The notes: generated by a model not told the origin, from the sequence alone. Positions 45,091 through 53,217 are shown, numbered from the stretch's first letter. The stretch: 64,000 nucleotides of DNA from Atribacter laminatus (GCF_015775515.1 NZ_CP065383.1:2480001-2544000), one strand, 5' to 3'. Program-made: numbers and translations.

Positions 45091-45909
45091 ATGGAGTTGA
45101 ATCCAAAAGAAAGTTCACCACCTATCAGCTGGAATTTACTCGAAGATAATACCCATATCTTATCTAAAAGTGTTAAACACCTGAAAAAAGCCCAAAAAAA
45201 TTGGGATTTTCGGTTTTATGAACAGATGAAACAACAATTCCAAGAATCTTTAAATAAAATTAAAAAGTCCTGGGAGGCTTTGGAACCTTATCTTGAAAAC
45301 GAAATGACTCTTCATAAAGAATTTGTAACCAATGAACAATTCATCAAAGACTTTGAGCACGAACTCGCTGAATCAAACATTCTTTTTCAAGGTAAGTTTC
45401 CAGATTATATTTTTCCACCCTATCACCTCCATTTTGATTTGGAAAATTATCAAGTTCTTCTTATCTTGGGTAGGAAAAGTAAACGTTTTTCTGTTTTACA
45501 ACCACAAGAATTGGCAATTTTAATCGCCAATGAATATAAGGCAATATATAACTGGCGTTTTAATTCTAAGATTTTTCTTAAGGATTTACTCAACGCCTAT
45601 AAGATAGCCAATTGCCTTTCATACAAACAAAAGGAAGCTCTATGGGGAAAAGCGGTTTCTCTGGATAAAATTTATGAAATACTCACAGTAAGACGTTCAA
45701 CTCATCAAGAATATCCAAAAATTTTCTTTCAATTTGAATTAGGTCTTTTAAAGGAAAGATTCGATCTTTCATTGAATGAAGAATATGTATTTGAGTTTGG
45801 ATTTACTCGAAGTGCAAGGAAAGCTTTAGTTATTTTAGATAGTCAAGGCAGAGAAAGTCGAATCAGTACTTTAACCATTTACAAGGAGGAACGCCCTCAT
45901 GTTGATTGA
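45091..45909 (+). CDS. protein of unknown function, first gene of ATPase operon
   Basis: 272 aa from the ATG at 45091, chosen for AAGGGAGGA upstream (an ATG at 45061 has none). No family recognised. The N-terminal ~90 residues look helical and charged (SVKHLKKAQKNWDFRFYEQM; LNKIKKSWEALEPYLENEM). The C-terminal half is mixed alpha/beta with aromatic-rich segments (FPPYHLHFDLENYQVLLILG; YPKIFFQFELGLLKERFDLS). No nuclease or membrane motif was seen. It overlaps the first ATPase gene by 11 bases, so it is almost certainly a subunit of the same system, perhaps the effector or adaptor. Confidence 0.75.
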   Translation: MELNPKESSPPISWNLLEDNTHILSKSVKHLKKAQKNWDFRFYEQMKQQFQESLNKIKKSWEALEPYLENEMTLHKEFVTNEQFIKDFEHELAESNILFQGKFPDYIFPPYHLHFDLENYQVLLILGRKSKRFSVLQPQELAILIANEYKAIYNWRFNSKIFLKDLLNAYKIANCLSYKQKEALWGKAVSLDKIYEILTVRRSTHQEYPKIFFQFELGLLKERFDLSLNEEYVFEFGFTRSARKALVILDSQGRESRISTLTIYKEERPHVD

Positions 45910-47098
45910 CGAAAAAGACATCGAGCTTTTAAAAAGAGGGGAACCTCCAATTAATTCTGATATCCTAAAAACTATTACCATTGGTCGTGAACTTTGGCTG
46001 GATTTTTTTAAAGAATACTATCTCAATAATTTTATTTACCAGGGTGGAAGCAAGGTCAAGGTTGTGGTTGGATCAGAAGGAACAGGTAAAACTCAATTAT
46101 TACGCTGCATAGAACAAGAAGCACGTGATCAAGGTTACGCCACCGTATTTTTCTCACTCCGTGATTTTTATTTTAAATTAAATGACCTTACCTCATTGTA
46201 CATAATGATAGTCTCACAAATTGATTTAGAAGAGCTGGTCCGAGGCCTTTGCCGGAAAACAGCCAGTATGCTTGGATATGATAGCAATCATTATGATGGA
46301 TCGGAACGCCTCCTTCCTATAATGGTTGAAGATGGTATGACGAAGGTTACAGCGGAAAAAGAAATTCGCAATACTGCCAGTCAAGTTTTTAAAGATGCTG
46401 ATTTCGGCAGTTCATTCTCAGCATTTGCCTATACAGTAGTTAAAGAACGTATGATAAAAGGCAGGGATGGAACCTTAACGACGGCTTTACGATGGTTGTC
46501 TGGTGAAAAATTAGAGCGACAGGAACGACAAACGACTTATTTATTTGAGAAACTGCAAAAATCGAATGCTCGTTATTGGCTCAATTCTTTGATTCGTCTA
46601 TTGAAGTATGCAGGATGGAGTGGTTTGCTTGTTCTTATCGATGACGTAGATATCATAACCCGCCGTTCTCCAGAAACAGCTCGCTATTATTACACACCAA
46701 ATGCCATTAAAGATGTCTGCGAGATAATACGACAACTTATTGATGACACAGAGTTATTAGAAAGTTTTGTAATGATATTATCTGGTCGATACCCTATGCT
46801 AGAAGATGAAAAAAGGGGATTTAAAAGTTATGAAGCCCTTTGGATGCGCTTACAATCAGGTTTAGTAACAGTTAACCGATTTAATCGTTTTGCTGATATT
46901 GTAAACATGGATGATTTCGTAAAAGCATTGGATGACCAATTAGAAACAAAATTAACTTCTAAAATGAATGAACTTTTTACCTCGGCAGGATATGAACGGA
47001 AATATCTTGAAGTACTCCCTGACACCTCGACCATGAGTAAGCTTCGGGCTGTTGTAATGGAAAATGCCATGTTTATGAAAAAAAAGGAGGGATATTAA
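45899..47098 (+). CDS. BrxD-like (DUF2791) P-loop ATPase, first of two
   Basis: 399 aa. AAGGAGG precedes the ATG. Walker A VVGSEGTGKTQLL (about residues 58-70) and Walker B GLLVLIDDVDII (about 240-251), then TRRSPETARYYYTPNAIKDV and a likely sensor segment SFVMILSGRYPML. The layout fits the BREX-associated ATP-binding family (BrxD/DUF2791), AAA-type proteins of phage-defence loci. It is translationally coupled on both sides. No BREX methylase, PglZ or helicase accompanies it here. Confidence 0.78.
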   Translation: MLIDEKDIELLKRGEPPINSDILKTITIGRELWLDFFKEYYLNNFIYQGGSKVKVVVGSEGTGKTQLLRCIEQEARDQGYATVFFSLRDFYFKLNDLTSLYIMIVSQIDLEELVRGLCRKTASMLGYDSNHYDGSERLLPIMVEDGMTKVTAEKEIRNTASQVFKDADFGSSFSAFAYTVVKERMIKGRDGTLTTALRWLSGEKLERQERQTTYLFEKLQKSNARYWLNSLIRLLKYAGWSGLLVLIDDVDIITRRSPETARYYYTPNAIKDVCEIIRQLIDDTELLESFVMILSGRYPMLEDEKRGFKSYEALWMRLQSGLVTVNRFNRFADIVNMDDFVKALDDQLETKLTSKMNELFTSAGYERKYLEVLPDTSTMSKLRAVVMENAMFMKKKEGY

Positions 47099-47099
47099 T

Positions 47100-48353
47100 A
47101 TGGACCATTATAATGAAAATCGTATGGAAGCCATAAAAGTAGTTGAAGCCCTCCGAACTGGAGTACCAACGCGAATTTCGACGAGAACCTTACCGGATCT
47201 TCGTAAAAACCTCACCGAAACCCTTCGTGCTGACCTCGATTTATTAACCACCGGAAAAATACCTCGTGGTAGATTAATATGGGGTCAATACGGTCAGGGC
47301 AAAACCCACGTTTTAACCACTACCGAACATTTGGCTCTTGATCGACAATTTGCAGTGAGCTTCGTCTCACTCAGTCGTGAGGTATCCTGCCATAATCTTT
47401 TTCATTTTTATGGCCGGGCTGCTTCTCGTTTAAGGACTCCTGATTCTTCGATGTTCGGACTGGAACGTGCTTTATCAAAAAAACATGCCAGCGATCTTCA
47501 AAAAACACCAATACTTGTACCCGACAGATATATACATCCTCTCCCTGCAATTATTATAGAAAATTATTTACATTCAGCTGGAGAAGAGCAGAACTTGCTT
47601 TATGGAGACTTAATGGGTACTCGTATTCCATTGACAGAATTGAAGCGAATCCATCGTCAGAACTGCTCTGAAAAATTTCCCACTTTTGAAACCAGCTTTC
47701 GAATGATTGACCACGCAAAAGCTTACTTTGGATGTTTAGCAGACACGATAGTCTTTTGTGGTTATCGCGGGTGGGTCATTCTTATCGATGAATTAGAACT
47801 TGTGGGACGCTTGGGTAGTCAATCCCGACTCAAAGCTTATCAAAATCTTCAATGGTTGCTTAATTGGTCGAATGCTCATCACTATCCAATTTACGTTATC
47901 GCTGCAGCAGCAACCAGCCTTCAGAGTGAAATGTGGTATGGAGGGAAGGATGATCGTACCCTTATGCCTAAATTAGCTGAAGAAAAGTTTGGAAAAAGCG
48001 CTTATAACGAAATGACGGAGTTTTTTGAATTTGCCCTGAGCCCTCAAAGTTTAGTTGTCACTCCAGTTTCAGAGGAATCCATTTCAGAACTCTTAGAACG
48101 AATCGTCGAATTACATGGAAAAGCCTACAACTGGGATGCAAAGCTTGATGTTAATGCTTTAATTGGTAATTTAGGTGAGACCACACTTCGTACTTATATT
48201 CGAGCCACTCTTGAGAGCTTAGATCATCAGTTCCTCTACCATGAAACTATCCAAACCACTCCGTTCAATTTTAAAGAAAAACCTCTAACTGAAGACGATT
48301 CTTTTTCTTCTAATTCAAATAACCAGGAAAACTTTACAGAAAATAATAAATGA
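47100..48353 (+). CDS. BrxD-like (DUF2791) P-loop ATPase, second of two
   Basis: 417 aa, starting one base after the previous stop, with GGAGGG upstream. The family N-terminus MEAIKVVEALRTGVPTRIST is followed by Walker A WGQYGQGKTHVL (about residues 61-72), FVSLSREVSCHNLFHFYG, Walker B GWVILIDELELVG (about 222-234) and a C-terminal TTLRTYIRATLESLD, all typical of BrxD/DUF2791. The C-terminal ~25 residues are Ser/Asn-rich and probably disordered. Two different family members in tandem suggest a hetero-oligomeric AAA machine. Confidence 0.85.
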   Translation: MDHYNENRMEAIKVVEALRTGVPTRISTRTLPDLRKNLTETLRADLDLLTTGKIPRGRLIWGQYGQGKTHVLTTTEHLALDRQFAVSFVSLSREVSCHNLFHFYGRAASRLRTPDSSMFGLERALSKKHASDLQKTPILVPDRYIHPLPAIIIENYLHSAGEEQNLLYGDLMGTRIPLTELKRIHRQNCSEKFPTFETSFRMIDHAKAYFGCLADTIVFCGYRGWVILIDELELVGRLGSQSRLKAYQNLQWLLNWSNAHHYPIYVIAAAATSLQSEMWYGGKDDRTLMPKLAEEKFGKSAYNEMTEFFEFALSPQSLVVTPVSEESISELLERIVELHGKAYNWDAKLDVNALIGNLGETTLRTYIRATLESLDHQFLYHETIQTTPFNFKEKPLTEDDSFSSNSNNQENFTENNK

Positions 48354-48450
48354 AGATTTGCATAATCACCATTATTAAACATTTTCTCCTTAATACAATG
48401 TAATAGGTAGTGTTTTCGGAAAGAATTATTATTATAGAGGAGGTGTCTCG

Positions 48451-48675
48451 GTGCAGCAACTTAAAATTATTGTGGAAAAGCACCCCGATGGGTATGTGGC
48501 CTACCCTTTGGGACTTCGGGGAGTCGTGGTTGGACAGGGAGAGACCTACGAGGAAGCTCTTCAAGATGTGAAGTCTGCTATCCGATTTCACATTAACACC
48601 TTTGGAAAAGAAGTCTTCGAAATTGACCCACCAATATTAGAGGCATTTGTTGCTGAAACCAATTTTAACCAGTGA
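48451..48675 (+). CDS. hicB: HicB-family antitoxin
   Basis: 74 aa from a GTG start with AGAGGAGGTG upstream. HicB fold: LKIIVEKHPDGYVAYPLGLR, VGQGETYEEALQDVKSAIRFH. Its TGA stop overlaps the ATG of hicA. The partner is frameshifted. Confidence 0.87.
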   Translation: MQQLKIIVEKHPDGYVAYPLGLRGVVVGQGETYEEALQDVKSAIRFHINTFGKEVFEIDPPILEAFVAETNFNQ

Positions 48676-48950
48676 TGTCAAAAAAATTTCCTACTGATGC
48701 CCCAAAGCGAAAAGTCATTCAGTCTTTAGAAATTCTCGGTTTTCGAATTGTGCGCGAGAGAGAACACATTGCCATGATTCGGAAGAACCATGATGGAAGC
48801 ACAACGCCCCTTACAATGCCCAATCATCCACGAATCAAAGCTTCTACCTTAGAACTATCTGTACTCAAGCAGGCATCTCACGGGACGAGTTTCTCAAAGC
48901 CTATGACGAAGTATAATTTGCCCAGTATCGAAAATTTTAGTAAAACCTAA
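48675..48950 (+). pseudogene. HicA-family toxin with C-terminal frameshift
   Basis: From the ATG at 48675: RKVIQSLEILGFRIVREREH, then IAMIRKNHDGSTTPLTMPNH with the active-site His region, and RIKASTLELSVLKQA. At about 48871-48876 one base seems lost: the next frame reads ISRDEFLKAYDEV and ends TAA at 48914, the standard HicA C-terminus. In the existing frame an unrelated tail continues to 48950. The catalytic core is present, so residual activity cannot be excluded. Confidence 0.75.
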
Positions 48951-48953
48951 TTC

Positions 48954-49107
48954 AAAAATTCAAGAATCAAGACCTGACCCCAGAAATTCTGGAAATTTCA
49001 AGCCCCAGGTGTCATCCTGAGCGGTGCTTTCCCGCGTGAGGATCTCATCTTTCCATCTTTTTCCATTCCCATCTCCCCAAAATTCAAGAATCAAGACCTG
49101 ACCCTCA
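48954..49107 (+). repeat. end motif plus full composite repeat
   Basis: AAGAATCAAGACCTGACCCC at 48962-48981, then a complete unit: GTCATCCTGAGCGGTGCTTT at 49011 with CCCGCGTGAGGATCTCATC, the TTTCCATCTTTTTCCATTCC spacer and a second AAGAATCAAGACCTGACCCT end at 49086-49105. It ends 83 bases before the next antitoxin start. Confidence 0.85.
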
Positions 49108-49153
49108 GGATTATAATAAACCAATAAATGATTGCATGATATAGGCATAATTA

Positions 49154-49162
49154 TGGTATAAT
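49154..49162 (+). promoter_or_regulatory. extended -10 promoter TGGTATAAT with upstream TTGCAT
   Basis: TGGTATAAT at 49154-49162, with TTGCAT at 49132-49137 as a possible -35 (19-base spacer). It lies 28 bases before the antitoxin start. Confidence 0.5.
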
Positions 49163-49189
49163 AAGGCCACATTAGGAGGTCAAATAATT

Positions 49190-49450
49190 ATGCCAAAAAT
49201 CATTCCAATTCGCGATTTAAAAAATACAAGTGTGATTTCACAGATGTGTCATGAATCGGATGAGCCTATTTTTATAACTAAAAACGGATACGGGGATATG
49301 GTTATCATGAGCATGAAAATGTATGAAGAAAAGTTATTCATGTCTGATGTATACCGTAAGCTGAATGCTGCTGAAGAGCAATTGACGGAGGGGAAAATAC
49401 TTGACGGGGATGAATCTCTGAAGAGAATTAAAGAAAAGTACAATGTATAA
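49190..49450 (+). CDS. Phd/YefM-family antitoxin
   Basis: 86 aa, TAGGAGGTC upstream. Phd/YefM pattern: PIRDLKNTSVISQMCHESDE, PIFITKNGYGDMVIMSMKMY. The acidic C-terminal half should bind the toxin. It overlaps the ParE/RelE-type toxin gene by 8 bases. Confidence 0.87.
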   Translation: MPKIIPIRDLKNTSVISQMCHESDEPIFITKNGYGDMVIMSMKMYEEKLFMSDVYRKLNAAEEQLTEGKILDGDESLKRIKEKYNV

Positions 49451-49751
49451 GCTGGTTGTCACAGAACTTGCTCATCAGGATTTGGATAGTATTATATCGT
49501 ACATTGCTATCCAATTGGCGAATCCAACGGCTGCGTCAGATTTTCTTTACGAAGTTGACAAATGTTACAGCTATCTGAAAAGCAATCCAGAAATGTATTC
49601 CAAATGTAATTATAGTCGTTTGGAAAAAGAAGACTACCACAAGGCTGTTATAAAAAACTATATCCTTGTCTATAAAGTAGATGAGAGCAATAAAACGGTA
49701 ATTGTTTTAAGGTTCTTCTACGGCGCTAGGGAATATGCCAAATTGTTGTAA
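49443..49751 (+). CDS. ParE/RelE-superfamily toxin
   Basis: 102 aa. Typical features: YKLVVTELAHQDLDSIISYI, NPTAASDFLYEVDKCYSYLK, YHKAVIKNYILVYKVDES, VIVLRFFYGAREYAKLL. Intact. Whether it targets gyrase or ribosome-bound mRNA cannot be told from sequence alone. Confidence 0.88.
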   Translation: MYKLVVTELAHQDLDSIISYIAIQLANPTAASDFLYEVDKCYSYLKSNPEMYSKCNYSRLEKEDYHKAVIKNYILVYKVDESNKTVIVLRFFYGAREYAKLL

Positions 49752-49854
49752 TTATTAATAATTTGGACATGGTAATTGGAGGTTTATAACGGAAATAAAT
49801 GAAAGGATTCAGATTGAGGAACATAACCCTGAGTCTCAGAAATTCATGGAGATT

Positions 49855-50105
49855 CTAAAAAAAATCAATGAGGTCAGGGTATGGCTTCTATCGATGATAG
49901 AGAAAAAATAGTAGAAATTGTAAAAGCTTTTGGTAATTTAATTAAAGAAAAAAATAAGGGTGCGACATCTTTATCTATATGGCTCTTATGCAAAAGGGAC
50001 TCATTCGCCTGAAAGCGATATCGACGTTGCCGTCGTTGCTGATAATTTTAGTGGAGACCCTATTGAAGATACCATGTTACTCATGAAATTGAGGCGGAAA
50101 ATTGA
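49855..50105 (+). pseudogene. duplicated HEPN tail and MNT gene, frameshifted and truncated
   Basis: Nearly identical in DNA to 42316-42564: the end of the HEPN gene, then MNT from the ATG at 49881. An extra A in the run GAAAAAAATAAGG (near 49950) shifts the frame before the GSYAKGTHSPESDIDV motif. Homology stops at GGCGGAAAATTGA (50105), where repeat sequence begins. It is a partial duplication of the locus 7.5 kb upstream. Confidence 0.88.
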
Positions 50106-50831
50106 ACATGAGAATCTTATCTGGCACCACATATGTCATCCTGAGCAGTGCTTTCCTGCGTGAGGAGCACATCAATATAATCCGTCATTGCGAGGAACGA
50201 AGTGACGTGGCAATCTCTACCGGTTCATCTTTATTTTTTTCCCTTAGAAATCAATTCACTGACACGATAAGTCAAGTTCCTACACAAAATAAAAAAATGA
50301 AGTCATCCTTAGTCCACATCTCTTTCATTTTTCTCCCCCTCACCCCCTCATTATTTGAGGGCGTTAGGATCTCATCTTTCCATCTTTTTCATAATCCCAA
50401 ATCCCCAGAATTCAAGAATCAAGACCTGAAACTCTGACTTCTGGTGGGTGAAGATGCAAGAATTGTAAGCCGGAGGAATAATTTCATTATTTCATAGAGG
50501 AAAAGCGGTTGAGAGAGCAACAGTAAAAAACAATAAAGAATAAATGATTATCATGAGAGGAGAGCAGTAGGTCTAAAATTCAAGAATCAAGACCTGACCC
50601 CAGTAATTACGCTTCGCCTTTCTCGCGGTGGATAATTTTATCAAAGAACAGTGCTGTTGGAATTTTCTTGTAAAAGGGCCGAGGATCGGGGAAAAGGTAT
50701 ATTGAAGTTATATTTTATTAATAGCATAATTAACCAAATTAGGGAGATAAAAACCATGATTTCATCGTTAATTTTTTTCCCAATACTAATTGACAATATA
50801 ACAAATGTGTTATATTATTGGTGAACCGTTA
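50106..50831. other. repeat-rich intergenic region
   Basis: A GTCATCCTGAGCAGTG repeat at 50135, a GTCATTGCGAGGAACG...GACGTGGCAATCTC repeat at 50180-50216, a composite-repeat 3' part ending AAGAATCAAGACCTGAAACT at about 50370-50430, the block shared with 40080-40200, and an end motif at 50577-50601. No gene before the TAC locus. Confidence 0.65.
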
Positions 50832-51221
50832 ATGAAGATAGTTTTTTTCCCTTCTGAAATTCGCCCAAATTCGAGAAAATACGTAGAAGATAAATTGTCT
50901 AATATTTCTAAAAAATACCCAAAATTTATTAGTTTATTTGAGGAAATAATTCATAATTTGGGAAAAGATTATGGAAGAGAGCAATTCAAAATATATCAAA
51001 AAATTGAAACCATAACTAATCTAGGGGATGGATTATGGGAATTACGATGTCCAAAACAATCAAAAAGTGCAGTTTTAAGGGTATATTTTGCTTTTTCAAA
51101 TTTAGAAAATAATAAAATTGTATTGCTTGATTGTGAAGTAAAAACAGATAGAAAAGCAAAAACAAGGAATGCGAAAAAGAGACTGATTGAATATAGAAGA
51201 TGGGAAGAGGAGGAAATATAG
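50832..51221 (+). CDS. HigB/Gp49-like (RelE-superfamily) toxin
   Basis: 129 aa from the ATG at 50832 (MKIVFFPSEIRPN; an upstream in-frame ATG at 50805 is less likely). DUF891/Gp49 pattern: KIETITNLGDGLWELRCPKQ, AVLRVYFAFSNLENNKIVLL, KTRNAKKRLIEYRRWEEE. It encodes an mRNA-interferase-type toxin. Its TAG shares a base with the GTG start of the antitoxin gene. First gene of a three-gene toxin-antitoxin-chaperone operon. Confidence 0.88.
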   Translation: MKIVFFPSEIRPNSRKYVEDKLSNISKKYPKFISLFEEIIHNLGKDYGREQFKIYQKIETITNLGDGLWELRCPKQSKSAVLRVYFAFSNLENNKIVLLDCEVKTDRKAKTRNAKKRLIEYRRWEEEEI

Positions 51222-51763
51222 TGGTGGAAAAAACATTAAAGGAATTTTTTAATAATTTAAAAAATAATAAAGAAATTGAGTCCAAGATTGAATATTATAA
51301 GGCTTTATCTCGTTTGGTTTTAGAAGTAGAAGAAGAGAGGCTTTTTAAAAATATTTCTCAAGAAGAACTTGCGAATCGAATGGGAACCAAACAAGAAGCC
51401 ATATCACGTTTTGAAAGCTTAAAACATAAACCAGGATATGATTTTCTTGCCAGATTATCCAAAGCGCTGGGTGGTCGTTTATCAATAACAACAAATGGAG
51501 ATTATGCATTTGTGGTCCCCAATAAATATAGACACATTATTGATAAATGTGCTATGGAAAAAGGAATATTAACGGATGATCTGATTGAAGACCTATTTAC
51601 TCAAAAACTCGAAGAAATGCAATACTCTACTATAAAACATGAAAAGAAACAAATAAATATTTACGAGAAGACAACGAAGAAATACATTATCATGGAAGAT
51701 GATAAAGAGGAATATACTGGTAATTTACAATTATTAGATAAGAATCTGGAATACGCGGCATGA
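51221..51763 (+). CDS. HigA-like XRE antitoxin with long C-terminal extension
   Basis: 180 aa from a GTG start (GAGGAGG upstream; a second GTG follows at once). The helix-turn-helix is NISQEELANRMGTKQEAISR, followed by ARLSKALGGRLSI. About 85 extra residues follow the DNA-binding domain, longer than ordinary HigA. Such an extension is where chaperone-addicted antitoxins carry their ChAD segment. It overlaps the downstream gene by 4 bases (ATGA). Confidence 0.87.
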   Translation: MVEKTLKEFFNNLKNNKEIESKIEYYKALSRLVLEVEEERLFKNISQEELANRMGTKQEAISRFESLKHKPGYDFLARLSKALGGRLSITTNGDYAFVVPNKYRHIIDKCAMEKGILTDDLIEDLFTQKLEEMQYSTIKHEKKQINIYEKTTKKYIIMEDDKEEYTGNLQLLDKNLEYAA

Positions 51764-52185
51764 AAAAAGAAACATTTGAAGACTTTAGAAAAATCTTAGA
51801 TAGTATTGAGTTCGAAGATATAAACATTGCGATTATGGGTTATAAGATTGAAAAGCAACCTGAAAAAGGCGAAATAACAATTAATATTGGAAAAAGTATC
51901 TCTGATCTTAATATTAATCAAAATATTATGGCTGTAAACGCGTCATTTCGAATTGCAATCGAACAGAATAATGAAAAAATAATGAGTTTTCGAGTTGAAT
52001 ATAAACTATTATTTGATATCCAAATTCTTGAACAATTGGAAAAATCATTAAAAAATAATGAAGCAAAAAAGATGTTTATTGAAAATCAAATTCCTAAATT
52101 TGCTTGGTCTTTTTTAAGGGAAGATTTTAGAACAGCTTGTACAAAATTAGGATTGAGACCAATAACTTTAAAAATGATGAAATAA
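51760..52185 (+). CDS. SecB-like chaperone of a TAC system
   Basis: 141 aa. The C-terminal region IPKFAWSFLREDFRTACTKL then GLRPITLKMM matches the SecB-family pattern (YAREx..RGGFPPLxL). The N-terminal half is beta-rich (YKIEKQPEKGEITINIGKSI; MAVNASFRIAIEQNNEKIMS), as in SecB. With HigBA immediately upstream this is the toxin-antitoxin-chaperone (TAC) arrangement, in which a SecB-like protein stabilises the antitoxin. Overall similarity to SecB is weak, so the call rests partly on context. Confidence 0.75.
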   Translation: MKKETFEDFRKILDSIEFEDINIAIMGYKIEKQPEKGEITINIGKSISDLNINQNIMAVNASFRIAIEQNNEKIMSFRVEYKLLFDIQILEQLEKSLKNNEAKKMFIENQIPKFAWSFLREDFRTACTKLGLRPITLKMMK

Positions 52186-52722
52186 TTTATTAAAGATTAT
52201 TAGGAGACATCATCAATGTTAATTTTAATAATTAAATTAAATTTACTTTTCCTTTAAAATCCAAGAATCCGGGAAACTACTGTCGATACATTCAATATAT
52301 CATCAATTAATTTGCTTCCATTTGATATTGACCGAATGGACGAAATAGTTGCTCGATTGTCTTCAGTCTGTAGTTAAAACTAGGAAACAAAGGTCGCTGA
52401 AAAGGGACATATAGAATTTGCATATTTTTCCAGGTACCAAGGAGGATGCTGATCGTCATCGATTAAAAATTTAAAATAATAATCAAACTCTACCCTACCT
52501 GAACATGAGCGTATTCATACCATCCTTCATGAAATTGGATATTTTATACTCCTTGGATAACAGAACCTGTAACTCTTTTTTCTGTCATAAATACCTGGTG
52601 AACCCAGATCGAAAAAGAAGCCGATTCCTTCGCTTGGCTCCTGGTAACAAAAGACATAGCTGAGATGTGCATGTGGAATTTTTTTTCCATTATGCCGATA
52701 ATTAATAATGGAGATTGAAAAT
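52186..52722. other. intergenic region with possible gene debris
   Basis: About 540 bases. Short open stretches (near 52262-52380 and 52500-52560) look like decayed coding sequence but match no family convincingly. ATGGAGA just before 52723 may be the ribosome-binding site of the next gene. Confidence 0.45.
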
Positions 52723-53217
52723 ATGAATAAATATTTACTGATGATAGTATTTGCTATGATAGTATCGTTATTTATTAATGTATCCTCTTTCGCATCTAAT
52801 GGTTTCAGCATCCTTGGTAACAAAGCTCAAGAGGCTTACGAAAAGGGGAATTATCAAAAAGCCATCGATTTCCTCTCGGAAATGATTGAAATCGCACGAT
52901 TAAAAATGGGTGATTCTGAATCCACTAAATTAAATGAGGAATCCTGGAAAGTAATCAAATCGTGGAATGGAAATGGCATCAAGAACACTGAATCGTTTAC
53001 CATCAAATCAGATGAATGGCGAATCAAATGGACAAACAAAGGTATGTTGTTTCAGATATATGTATATCCCAAAGACGAGGACGCATTTTCATTTTTTGAT
53101 ATGGCAGCCAACACTACGGAACCATGTTCAGATGTTTCATATTTTCATAAGCCAGGTGAATACTACTTAACTATCAGTGCAATAGGCAATTGGTCAGTAG
53201 CTGTGGAAGAAAAGTAA
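52723..53217 (+). CDS. secreted protein of unknown function
   Basis: 164 aa from the ATG at 52723 (open to 52708). The signal peptide has hydrophobic core YLLMIVFAMIVSLFINVS, probably cleaved after SSFAS. One TPR-like helix pair follows (AQEAYEKGNYQKAIDFLSEM), then a beta-rich domain with WKVIKSWNGNG, WRIKWTNKG and a C-terminal YYLTISAIGNWSVAVEE. No family named. Read in the same direction as the thermonuclease pseudogene 21 bases downstream. Confidence 0.72.
   Translation: MNKYLLMIVFAMIVSLFINVSSFASNGFSILGNKAQEAYEKGNYQKAIDFLSEMIEIARLKMGDSESTKLNEESWKVIKSWNGNGIKNTESFTIKSDEWRIKWTNKGMLFQIYVYPKDEDAFSFFDMAANTTEPCSDVSYFHKPGEYYLTISAIGNWSVAVEEK

Noticed and set aside
37040-50601. CRISPR array, because of many repeats
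   Set aside because: The repeats are spaced by hundreds to thousands of bases with genes between them. There is no regular spacer array and no cas gene.
52262-52560. Possible ImmA/IrrE-like peptidase remnant (RIHTILHEIGYFIL)
   Set aside because: Only a few residues resemble the HExxH region, and the last His is Tyr. Too short to call.
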